Assembly: GCF_963576675.1 (NCBI RefSeq) | Contig: NC_088916.1 | Coordinates: 53,507,001 to 53,571,000 of the forward strand | DNA length: 64,000 nucleotides | From: Euphorbia lathyris | Lineage: Eukaryota > Streptophyta > Magnoliopsida > Malpighiales > Euphorbiaceae | Direction of reading: 5' to 3' | Shown here: positions 43,943 to 54,900 of the stretch, piece by piece | Position numbering within the stretch: the stretch's first letter is position 1 | Layout of the letters: each line of letters starts with the position of its first letter | Position numbers and translations under genes: made by a program | Notes under the pieces: model-generated | Seen by the model: only the letters and a program-made list of their open reading frames with translations | Databases searched by the model: none | What the model was told of the DNA's origin: nothing

Positions 43943-46618
43943 TCACTTGGCCAAATGCCAAGCATCCATAATCTCCTCTAACGACTGCCTATATACAATC
44001 GCAGCATCCTCGTCCAGATGACTCATGTGATCCAGCACAGTTTCACCCCAGCCAGATAATCGACTAACCCACTGTAAAAAAGTAAGGAACAAAAAACAAG
44101 GTTAATATCATTTCACATTTCAGTAAATATCATTTCACATTACTAGACCAGTCAAGAAAACCAAAAATAACTTACAATCTCACTGTTCGAGCGAGTATAA
44201 ACAGCCGGTCCGGGTGCAACAATCTCCGGAAGTAGACGAGGGTGTGAGTGACGGGTGTACCAATGCATGTACTGATCCTCACAATCTGATGGAGTATGTG
44301 CTGGAGTGAATACAGACAGTATAAGGACGGACGACTGGGGAAAAGAGTCCCAAATACCCTGCACCATCACAGCTGGCACCTCTACACGATACTTCAAACT
44401 GGTCCATGGGCGAACAGCCTTAGAAGGCTGCAATATCGGTCTAGGAATGGTCTGCACATGTCCAAGCTGTCGAAGGCATCGCCCCGGCATGTACGGCTCG
44501 ATCACATCCCGATACCGTATCCATCCAGAATATAGAGTCCTCGGGGTCTCAGTAATGGCATCAGGGCCATACGGCATCCACATGACCTACAGATGTATAA
44601 AATTACATTAACACATACAAGTAATACACAAATTTGTTTTAATTGAATAGTATTTATAATTATAAAGCAAGTATACCTCATCTGCTGTCAACACATCAAG
44701 CCGGGCACGAAATGCTCTCAACCGCTCATCGCTCTTCTCCATCGATATAGATGGCCACAACGAAGCCCTAGGAAGATCCGGGTCAACTGTAACTGCCTCT
44801 CGATGTGGCCTGAAGCAAGGAAAATACTCGTAAATCCAGGACTGGAGCAATGTCATACAACCCGTCATCTGCCCGCAATCTCCTCTGGTAGCAATACCAA
44901 GATGACGGTATAGATATGCTAGTGCAGCTGATCCCCAAGAAAGTCCAACGGCTCCAGCCGCCGAGTCCTGCACCTCTAACAGACAAGAAGGTCGGATGCG
45001 GTCACCACTCTTGTCTACGAACAAGGTGGAACCGAGCATCAGCCACGTCCAAGCTATAGCCTGGGTCTCAGGAATCCGATCACCTCCACAGCGCTCCATG
45101 ACGGAAGCGGCTCGTATACCACCAGAAGCATAATGACGGGCATCTAACTCAACCCGAGTCGCCCCAAACAAATCCATCACGCACTCCTTAAGCTCATCAA
45201 CAGTCGCATCAGCAGTCACCATGGCACCATCTACGGGGATGCGCAATATCTCCCACACATCATGCATCAAAATGGTCATCTCGCCAAATGGCATGTGAAA
45301 TGATGACGTGTCTGGCTGCCACCGCTCAACAAATGCTGTGATCAGTGCAGCATCTATGTGACTGTGCATAATACCAGGTAAATGGAACAAGCCAGATGAC
45401 TCGATACGCGACTGAATCGTCCGGGAAGAACCACTGTACCATAATCTCAGCTTCGTGCAATACCCTGATCTGGTATGACACCTAAGGACGCCCCTGTCCT
45501 GACCGGCCCATATAGCACATGCAATATGTCCCAAAAAGCTCGGGATCACAGCACCATCAAATGGACCCCCGGGACGGGGTCCTTCACAACCCAGTCATCC
45601 TCTACACTCCTCGATCGCTTGCTGCTACCTGAAATTACAGCAAACGGTAGACATTAATTTTTTAGTATATTTTTCAATAATCACGATTAACACAAATACA
45701 AATAAACACATTTTTTAATTTCTCTTACCAGAAGAAGATGTTGCGGTAGAAGAAAATCGTCCGTCTCGACCCCTCGTCACAACGCCACGATCTATGGGGA
45801 TAGTATCAGCACTAGGATGATGCATAGAAGCATCCCCATCCATGTCTATACCAGCCGCCTCATCCCGTCCCTCAGCACGCTCCGCCTGTGCAGCATGTGC
45901 CCTCCGGGCGTCCGCCATAAACCGCTGCTGCTCCTCCCGGTCCCGCCGAGCAGATGCAGTAACAGGACGTGAAGACGTGCGTCTAGGGTCAGCTCCCTCC
46001 TTATCCTGTAATATTATTTATTTATAAGGTATATTCAATTTAACATAATTTTTTTTTCTATACGTTCGGGTTTGCCTACGCCCGGTCCGTGCAATTTTTT
46101 TTTACAAAAATTCAAAATTTGCCCCTTTTTGGCCTGGGCGGGTGGTTTACACCACCTGCCCTAAGGGCCAAACGGGTGCGGCGCACCAGTCGGCCTTAGG
46201 GCCGACCAGTGCGCCGCAAATGTTTGGCCCTTAGACCAAACGGGTGGCGCATGCGCCCCACCATAAGGTGGAGCGCATGCGTTGTACGCGTTCCACCTTA
46301 AGTGGAACGCGTACGTCGAGCGATCCACCCTAAGGTGGATCGCATGCGCCGCGCGCTCCGCCTTACGGTGGAGCGCGTGCGCCGTGCGATCCACCCTAAG
46401 GTGGATCGCTCGACACTATGCATCTCCAACTACGGTGGAACGCATAGTTCATGCGTTCCACCGTAGGCGGAGATGGATTCCGGCGCCCGCCTAGGCGAAA
46501 TTCTGGGATTTTAATCCCGAATTTCGGCCCGATTACTCACGATTTTGATAATTTTTTTTATGGAAATACTTACCGTAATACCCATGTATCCTTTGCCGAT
46601 GCCTCCTCTTCGTGCCAT
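43943..46618 (-). pseudogene. Plant mobile domain (PMD/MAIN-like) gene, 5 exons, one frameshift
   Basis: Exons on the minus strand: 46618-46574, 46005-45729, 45628-44677, 44586-44176, 44071-43943, all with GT-AG junctions. Exon 1 begins MARRGGIGKGYMGIT, exon 2 is basic then acidic, exon 3 starts SSKRSRSVEDDWVVKDP and continues into the PMD domain: LIP/VIPSFLGHIACAIW-type start, HIDAALITAFVERWQPDTSS, FHMPFGEMTILMHDVWEILR and AWTWLMLGS. Exons 4-5 give WMPYGPDAI, SGWIRYRDVIEPYMPGRCLR and a C-terminal AWHLAK. A one-base loss in the G-run at about 45566-45574 shifts the frame between the DWVVKDP part and the PMD part, so the protein would end early; a sequencing error in the homopolymer cannot be excluded. 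Confidence 0.8.
46126..46500. repeat. GC-rich hairpin array in PMD intron 1 (copy C)
   Basis: Lies in intron 1 (46006-46573) of the PMD gene. At least ten consecutive short hairpins, most with four-base loops of the form NTAN: GGCC-TTAG-GGCC, CCACC-ATAA-GGTGG, CCACC-CTAA-GGTGG (twice), CCGCC-TTAC-GGTGG, CCACC-GTAG-GCGG and others. Stems extend outward with different sequences (GATC, GCGC, ACGCGT), so the units share shape rather than sequence. Confidence 0.9.
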
Positions 46619-47420
46619 CTCGTTTTTGGTCGGTTTTTTTTAGAATGGAAAAGATGTTGAGAGGATTTGGAATTTCAAAACTTATGTTTGAAATAATGAG
46701 AAGGGCAAAAAGGTCAATACAGGGCGGTGAACCGGAATTTTAGTGCGGTATATAGTCGCCCACTTAAAATAATATTGATACATGTCAGTGTTCGAAATAT
46801 TATGGATATTCAATTACTTTTAGTTTGCATATATTACATGAGCAATGAAATTTAATAGTCATGGAATCATTTATGAAAAACGAATAGAAGATTTTAATGG
46901 ACAAAAATACTAATTAATTGTATTATAATAAATAAGAATATAGAACTAAATAAAAAGATAAAATATAAAGTTAATAGGGAAAGAATATAATATGATTAAT
47001 TTAATTATGACGTTTAGCTTAAGTTGTATATATTTTGTAAAACGTTAAGCTTAAATTCGTATTATTTTTACGTTAAGCTTATATTGGTGCCATTTTGTAT
47101 GTGAGGCCTAAATTGATGCTATATTGTAAACGTTAAGCCTAAATTGATATTATATTGTAAACGTTAAGCCTATATTGGTGCTATTTTGAACGTTGAGCCT
47201 AAATTGGTACTTCCCCTAAAACCTTAGGCCTATTTTGGTACCTTATCCCTATATTTTAACTTTTAGAACACGAACTATGAAGTTTAGAACATACGACATA
47301 TTTTTTAGAACATACGTTAATTATATATTTTAATTTTTGGAACACAAACTATAAAGTTTAGAACATATATTATGTTTTTTTTAGAACATGCGTTATGTTG
47401 AACATGAGTTATAAATTATA

Positions 47421-48221
47421 AACCTAATACTCCTCCAGTCCCATTAACTTGTCCAAATTGGTCATTTTACCCCCTCAACTAATCGAATGTCATATTTACC
47501 CCCTTAACTCCATAAAAGTGGTATTTCTCACCCCCTCAACTTGTCCATTTACCCCCTTAACTCCACAAAAGTGGTATTTCTCACCCCTTACAATCCGTTA
47601 TCGATACCTAAATTGATACTTTTTTTAATGTTAGACCTATATTGGTGTTATTTTGTACGTGGAACCTAATTGATACTTCCCCAAAAACCATAGACCTATT
47701 TTGGCACCTTATCCATACATATAATGTTTTTAACTTGTTTATATTAATGTTCTTGTTATTTGTATATTTTATTAATTCTTTCTCTTTTCAACTTTTTTGG
47801 CTAGTTAAATTTGATTATCTAATTATTATAATACAATATTATTGTAATAAACACACGAAGTATCAATATAATTATCAAATTAAAATAAAATAAAAAAGTT
47901 GATATTAAAAAAAAAATATTTTCAAACTCATTTGAATAAGTCCTATTAATTTGACACTGTAAAGGGGTAAGAAATATCACTTTAATGTAGTTAAGGGGAT
48001 AAACAGGATCATAAAAGGTGAGAAATATCATTTTTATGAAGTTAAGAGGGTAAATAGGACATTCGATGAGTTGAGGAGGGGTAAAATGACCAAGTTGGAC
48101 AAGTTAAGGGGTGAGAAATACCATTTTTATGAAGTTAAGGAGGTAAATAGGACACTCAATGAGTTGGAGGGGTAAAATGACTAATTTGAACAAGTTAAGG
48201 GGGCTGAAGAAGCATTAGACC
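47421..48221. mobile_element. Foldback element, 801 bp, exact 9-bp TSD
   Basis: Flanked by TAAATTATA at 47412-47420 and 48222-48230. The arms pair over about 250 bp, with repeated words CCATAAAAGTGGTATTTCTC and GGTCATTTTACCCC. Same family as 28415-29093, including the internal single arm of the 40020-47249 family at 47590-47710. Confidence 0.9.
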
Positions 48222-48251
48222 TAAATTATATTATAGAACAAATGCAAAAAT

Positions 48252-48433
48252 ATAGTTTTGATCACATGCACCTTAATGAGCATGTAGAATTTGCTCATTC
48301 ACCATTAGATCTAGGCTTATTAGAATCCTAAGGTGGAGATTCAAAGCATCTAGAAGCTTAAATTTAATAAGCCTAGATCTAACGGTGAATGAGCAAATTC
48401 ACTTGTTCATTAAGGTGCATGTGAAAATTCCTG
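48252..48433. mobile_element. MITE, 182 bp, exact 9-bp TSD
   Basis: Flanked by TGCAAAAAT at 48243-48251 and 48434-48442. Almost the whole element is an inverted repeat of about 80 bp arms (CACATGCACCTTAATGAGCA and its complement; TAGATCTAGGCTTATTA). Non-coding, Mutator-type by its 9-bp duplication. Confidence 0.9.
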
Positions 48434-48561
48434 TGCAAAAATGATCCAGATATTTACTGATTTTTTAAAACATTATACTTAATTTTTAGAACACAAATTA
48501 TAAAGTTTAGAACATATGTAACATTATTTAGAACACCGTCCTTAACATTTTAAAACATAAA

Positions 48562-51500
48562 CTAGTTTTTGACCCGTGCGATGCACGGATTCATCTTACC
48601 ATATAAATATTAACAAAAAATATAATCTAATAATTACAATTAATGGTATAAAGGTGCTATATAAATTAAATATTATTATTTTATTTTCACATTTACCTTA
48701 AATAATCTTTTTTATAGATAAATGTAATAATATAACTAAAATTAATATATTATATATTATATTATGTTTTTTATCAGTAAAAAAGGAGGAAGTGACACAT
48801 CAGCTCCATCGTTACTATTTTATATTATATAATATATAGATATGCAGAGAATTAGAAAGATTTTAGGGATTAATTTAAATTATGTAGAAATTTTAGATAT
48901 AGATATACAGAGAATTAGAGAGATTTTAGTGATTCATTTAAATTCTATAGAACTCTTAGATATAGTACGAATAAAATAATCTTTTTATAAATAAATATAA
49001 TAATATAACTAAAGTTAACATACTATATTTTATATTATATTTTTATCAGTAAAAAAAGAAGAAGTGACACCTCAGCTCATTCGTTACTGTTTTATATTAT
49101 ATATAGAATATATAGATATGCAGAGAATTAGAGAAATTTTAGGGATTAATTTAAATTCTATAGAACTCTTATATATAGTACGGATAAAATAATCTTTTTA
49201 TAAATAAATATAATAATATAACTAAAGTTAATATATTATATTTTATATTATATTTTTTATCAGTAAAAAAAGAGAAAGTGACACCTCAGCTCCATCGTTA
49301 CTGTTTTATATTATATATAGATATGCAGAGAATTAGAGAGATTTTAGGGATTAATTTAAATTCTGTAGAACTTATAGATATAGTACGGATAAAATAATCT
49401 TTTTATAAATAAATATAATAATATAACTAAAGTTAATATATTATATTTTTTATTATATTTTTTATCAGTAAAAAAGGAGGAAGTGACACCTTAGCTCCAT
49501 CGTTACTGTTTTATATTATATATATATATATATAGATATGTAGAGAATTAAAGAGATTTTAGGGATTAATTTAAATTATGTAGAACTTTTAGATATAGAT
49601 ATGCAGAGAATTAGAGAGATTTTAGGGATTAATTTAAATTCTGTAGAACTCTTGGATATAGTACGGATAAAATAATCTTTTTATAAATAAATATAATAAT
49701 ATAATTAAAATTAATATATTATATATTATATTATGTTTTTTATCAGTAAAAAAGGAGGAAGTGACAACTCAGCTCCATCGTTACTGTTTTATATTATATA
49801 TAGATTTTATATTATATTTTTATCAGTAAAAAAAGAAAAAGTGACACCTCAGCTCATTCGTTACTGTTTTATATTATATATAGAATATATATATATGCAG
49901 AGAATTAGAGAGATTTTAGGGATTAATTTAAATTCTATAGAACTCTTATATATAGTACGGATAAAATAATCTTTTTATAAATAAATATAATAATATAACT
50001 AAAGTTAATATATTATATTTTATATTATATTTTTTATCAGTAAAAAAGGAGGAAGTGACACCTCAGCTCATTCGTTACTGTTTTATATTATATATAGAAT
50101 ATATAGATATGCATAGAATTAGAGAGATTTTAGGGATTAATTTAAATTCTATAGAACTCTTATATATAGTACGGATAAAATAATCTTTTTATAAATAAAT
50201 ATAATAATATAACTAAAGTTAATATATTATATTTTATATTATATTTTTTATCAGTAAAAAAGGAGGAAGTGACACCTCAGCTCCATCGTTACTGTTTTAT
50301 ATTATATATAGAATATAGATATGCAGAGAATTAGAGAGATTTTAGGGATTAATTTAAATTATGTAGAATTTTTAGATATAGATATGCAGAGAATTAGAGA
50401 GATTTTAGGGATTAATTTAAATTCTGTAGAACTCTTGGATATAGTACGGATAAAATAATTTTTTTATAAATAAATATAATAATATAATTAAAATTAATAT
50501 ATTATATATTATATTATGTTTTTTATCAGTAAAAAAGGAGGAAGTGACAACTCAGCTCCATCGTTACTATTTTATATTATATTTTTATCAGTAAAAAAAG
50601 AAGAAGTAACACCTCAGCTCATTCGTTACTGTTTTATATTATATATAGAATATATAGATATGCAGAGAATTAGAGAGATTTTAGGGATTAATTTAAATTC
50701 TATAGAACTCTTATATATAGTACGGATAAAATAATCTTTTTATAAATAAATATAATAATATAACTAAAGTTAATATATTATATTATATTTTTTATCAGTA
50801 AAAAAGGAGGAAGTGACACCTCAGCTCATTCGTTACTGTTTTATATTATATATAGAATATATAGATATGCAGAGAATTAGAGAGATTTTAGGTATAAATT
50901 TAAATTCTATAGAACTCTTATATATAGTACGGATAAAATAATCTTTTTATAAATAAATATAATAATATAACTAAAGTTAATATATTATATTTTATATTAT
51001 ATTTTTTATCAGTAAAAAAGGAGGAAGTGACACCTCAGCTCCATCGTTACTGTTTTATATTATATATAGAATATAGATATGCAGAGAATTAGAGAGATTT
51101 TAGGGATTAATTTAAATTATGTAGAACTTTTAGATATAGATATACAAAGAATTAGAGAGATTTTAGGGATTAATTTAAATTCTGTAGAACTCATAGATAT
51201 AGTACGGATAAAATAATCTTTTTATAAATAAATATAATAATATAATATAACTAAAATTAATATATTATATTTTTTATTATATGTTTTATCAGTAAAAAAG
51301 GAGGAAGTGACACCTCAGCTCCATCGTTACTGTTTTATATTATATATATAGATTATATTTTTTATTATATGTTTTATCGGTAAAAAGGAGGAAGTGACAC
51401 CTCAGCTCCATCGTTACTGTTTTATATTATATATAGATATGTAGAGAATTAAAGAGATTTTAGGGATTAATTTAAATTATGTATAACTTTTAGATATAGA

Positions 51501-51920
51501 TATGCAGAGAATTAGAGAGATTTTAGGGATTAATTTAAATTCTGTAGAACTCTTAGATATAGTACGGATAAAATAATCTTTTTATAAATAAATATAATAA
51601 TATAACTAAAGTTAATATATTATATTTTTTATTATATTGTTTATCCGTAAAAAAGGAGAAAGTGACACATCAGCTCCATCGTTATTGTTTTATATTATAT
51701 ATAGATAGATATGCAGAGAATTAGAAAGATTTTAGGGATTAATTTAAATTCTGTAAAACTCTTAGATATAGTACGGATAAACTAATCTTTTTTATAAATA
51801 AATATAATAATATAATTAAAATTAATATATTATATATTATATTATGTTTTTTATCAGTAAAAGAGGAGGAAGTGACACCCCAGCTCTATCGTTACTGTTT
51901 TATATTATATAATATATAGA
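48562..51920 (-). mobile_element. Helitron, 3.36 kb, with tandem copies of its 5' end
   Basis: On the minus strand the element starts TCTATATATTATATAATATA (51920 leftwards), directly after host A, and continues ACAGTAACGATAGAGCTGGG and GTGTCAC, a typical plant Helitron 5' end. It ends with hairpin CCGTGC-ATC-GCACGG, seven spacer bases and CTAG at 48565-48562, followed by host T. No target duplication, as expected. Almost all of the body is a tandem array (see next entry). There is no Rep/helicase, so it is non-autonomous. Confidence 0.9.
48740..51920. repeat. Tandem array, about 16 copies of the Helitron 5' segment
   Basis: The word TTTATCAGTAAAAAAGGAGG (variants included) occurs near 48770, 49044, 49258, 49460, 49739, 49821, 50033, 50248, 50520, 50586, 50790, 51005, 51288, 51372, 51640 and 51850. 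Each is followed by CAGCTCCATCGTTACTG (or CATTCG) and ATATTATATATAG, then ATGCAGAGAATTAGAGAG. Spacing is mostly 200-280 bp, with short units of 65-85 bp; a higher-order period of 783 bp is visible between 49733 and 50516. Confidence 0.9.
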
Positions 51921-51973
51921 TTACAAAAATATAGAGGAATTAAATAAATAAGAAATTGGAGCATGTTTTTGGA

Positions 51974-54900
51974 TTTTTTTTTTGAGAAATGGTAAGAAGT
52001 TTTATTAAGAATCAGAAGCAAGAGTAGAACATACACATGGGGGGAGGCTCTAAAAGCCAGACCTTCCTAATAGTGTCAGTTGTAATTACACGGGCTAAAG
52101 AATGAGCAACACAATTTGCTGTTTTACGAATAAATGAAATAGACACAGTGGCAATTTCCTTGATTAGGTGTTTGCAGTCTTCAATTATGAGATCGAGAGT
52201 CGAATTGCCACTAATTTCTCGCTGGATAGCATACACTAGTAGTTGGGAATCCGATTCAATTAACACGTTCTGATTTCCGGACTCTTTAAGCCAATTCAGC
52301 GCTTCCTGACACGAGATTGCCTCAACCAGAATCAGATCCAGATTATAGTGAATGACTCCATTACCCGCAACTTGGAAGTCTCCTACACTGCCCTGCAGCA
52401 CAAATCTGTACCCAACAATTCCCAAGCTAGAGAAGACATCCCCATCAAAATTTCATTTAGACATACCAAGAGGAGGCTTGCACCATTTCTGACTGCTGAC
52501 CGGCCTCGGGCTTCTGGCTCCTTGCTGCCGTGTTTGTGCAGCTTTCCAACTTATGAAGAATTGCATTACAGATGTGAAGAGAGCAGTTGGCGTCATAACC
52601 TGATGGTTCCATACTTTATTATTTCGATTGATCCACAAGAACCAACAACAAATCGCTGCACTGTCCGCTTCCTCCGGATAATGTTCAAGCAGCTCCGCCC
52701 AGAAGTGTTTGAACGTTGCACATCTATTGCCAAGTACAGAAAGAGGCGTCAGACCCCATAGATGGCGAGCTTGTCTTCAGTTAATGAGAGCGTGAAACTC
52801 ATCCTCTTCTGCTTCCTCACACATCGGACAACAATTAATAATTAGAACCATTCGGGCTGCCAGCGCTTTCAGCGACGGGAGGCAACCAGCCAGTGTCCGC
52901 CACAACAGGTTCTTCACTTTTGGAGGAACTTTGAGAGCCCATACCGACCCCCAATTTACTTCGTTTTATTCCGCTGTCAGGCTAGTACCAAATTGATCAT
53001 TCCAGAGGCGTTTGTACGAGCTCTTGACGCAAAATCTTCCACGCTTACCCAAGGACCATTCCCATGAGTCCGGGACTGAACGCATGCACAGTGGGATAAT
53101 CCGAATGAGGTTTGCATCTCTATCCACAAAATGCCACTTATTAGCTCTTCATCCCATTCTTCGATATCTCTTTAGAGGCTTCGTACCGTCTCACTATCAA
53201 GATCCGAGAAATGATTACTGACAACAAAAGGATTTTCAGGATCCGGAAGCCATGGGTCTTCCCAAATGTTAATTAATTCACCTGTACCAATAACCCGCCT
53301 TGCACCTGAAGCTATCAAAGATTGTGCAGCATGGATACTTCTCCATATAAAGCTAGGCTTATTACCCAATTTCGCTTCAAGGAAGGAAGAGGAAGGATAA
53401 TATTTAGCTTTGTATACTCGAGCTACTAGTGATTCTGGGTGGGTTAGGAGCCTCCAGGCTTGTTTAGCAAGCAGTGCTAAATTGAAAAGATGTAGCTTTC
53501 AGAACCCCATCCCTCTGTCCTGCTTCGGAATACACAGCTTATCCCACGATTTCCAGTGAAGGCCTCTTCCCTCTGAAGTAGACGAACCCCACCAGAAGGA
53601 ATTCATCATCCTCTCTAAATCTGAACATAGCAACTGGGGTAGGAGGAATAGACTCATAGTATAAGATGGTAATGCTTGAATGATGTATTTCAGTAGTACC
53701 TCTTTATCGGCCCGAGATAGGAGCTTTGATTTCCAGCTAGTGACTCTGGCTTTAACTTTGTTAGCTATATATTGAAAAACTTATGATTTATTCCTTCCTG
53801 TCATAGTCTGGAGTCCTAAGTATTTAGCCATGCCCAACCCTAGTGGAATCCCGAATAGAGTACTCAAGGTAGAGCGTATATCAGCACTACAATTTCTGCT
53901 GAATGATATTGATGATTTGGAGAAATTCACTTTTTTCCCCGAAGCAGCTTCATACTGGAGTAAACACTGCTGAACTGCTAAACTCTCCTCTCTAGAAGCT
54001 TTAAAGAATAAATAATTGTCGTCTGCGAAAAAGAGATGGGAAATCGGAGGAGCTGTCCTGACTACATGACATCCAATAATCTGACCTTGATTGTCTAGAG
54101 CTTGCAATGATGCTGATAAACCCTCTGCACATATCAAAAATAGATATGGGGAGATTGGATCTCCCTGTTAGAGACCCCGTTGTGGGATAATAGGACCAAT
54201 CGAGTAATTATCGTGGATAATATTACTGCATAACCAGAGCCACATGTCATCAAAGACTAACTTTTGCATCATTTGTCTTAAGAATGTCCATTCTACTCGA
54301 TCGTATGCCTTAGCCATATCAAGTTTGAGAGAAACATACCATTGTCGTCCGTGTGTCTTGTGTTCAAGAAAATGGTTCACTTCAAATGCTAGCATAACAT
54401 TGTCAATGATCAACCGACCCGGGATGAAGGCACTCTGTGTTGGGGATATAATTAGCTCAAGTACCTTTTTTAATCTGTTTGCTACTGTCTTGGCCAGGAT
54501 CTTGTACACCATATTACACAGTGCAATTGGTCGAAGGTCATGCACTTTTACATGTACTGTCTTCTTTGGTATTAACACAATATTTGTGTCATGAATATCA
54601 TCTGGAAATACCCCTTCATTCAGCCAATGTATACATGACTAAACCACATCCGGACCAACTAAGCCCCAATAATGTTGATAGAAGCATAGGTTAAAGCCAT
54701 TAGGCCCAGGGCTTTTATCAGGGTGCATTGAGAAGATTGCCTTTTTATTATTTCATCCTCAGTATAAGGTTGAAGCAGTTCTGCATTTATCTCAGGCGAG
54801 ATTTTGGCATGGACATGATCAATAATAGGAGAAGAATGACAACCAGAAGATGAGAAAATATCATTAAAGTAACCTGATATGAGAGATGGTAGCCTAGATT

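Larger units (their letters stand above)
40508..46763 (+). mobile_element. Mutator-like element, 6.26 kb, two convergent genes
   Basis: Terminal inverted repeats of about 60 bp. The left end reads TAAATACCGCCCTTAATTTC, TTTCACCGCACTGTTTTGAC; the reversed right end reads TATATACCGCACTAAAATTC, GTTCACCGCCCTGTATTGAC. The exact repeat TTAAAATA lies on both sides (40500-40507 and 46764-46771). The cargo is a transposase-OTU gene (+) and a PMD gene (-), whose stops are 182 bases apart. GC-rich hairpin arrays lie in the first intron of each gene. The transposase gene looks intact; the PMD gene has one frameshift. Confidence 0.95.
40020..47249. mobile_element. Foldback element split by a MULE, exact 9-bp TSD
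   Basis: Flanked by TATATTTTA at 40011-40019 and 47250-47258. The left arm (40020-40495) begins GGGATAAGGTACTAAAATAG and the right arm ends with its complement; the arms pair for nearly 480 bp and contain repeats of TTAGGCTTAACGTTTACAAA. The MULE at 40508-46763 sits in the short loop between the arms. Without it the element would be about 970 bp. Confidence 0.9.

Noticed and set aside
46282..46660. Protein-coding frames across the GC-rich hairpin array
   Set aside because: They sit in an intron of the PMD gene on the other strand, and repeats of CGT/TCC codons follow directly from the hairpin words.
49733..49969. 72-78 codon frames in the Helitron array
   Set aside because: They arise from the repeated unit, with no conservation across all 16 copies.
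48740..51920. CRISPR-like or centromeric satellite array
   Set aside because: Repeats are contiguous and AT-rich without unique spacers, and true Helitron ends bracket them, so a Helitron with internal duplication is the better explanation.
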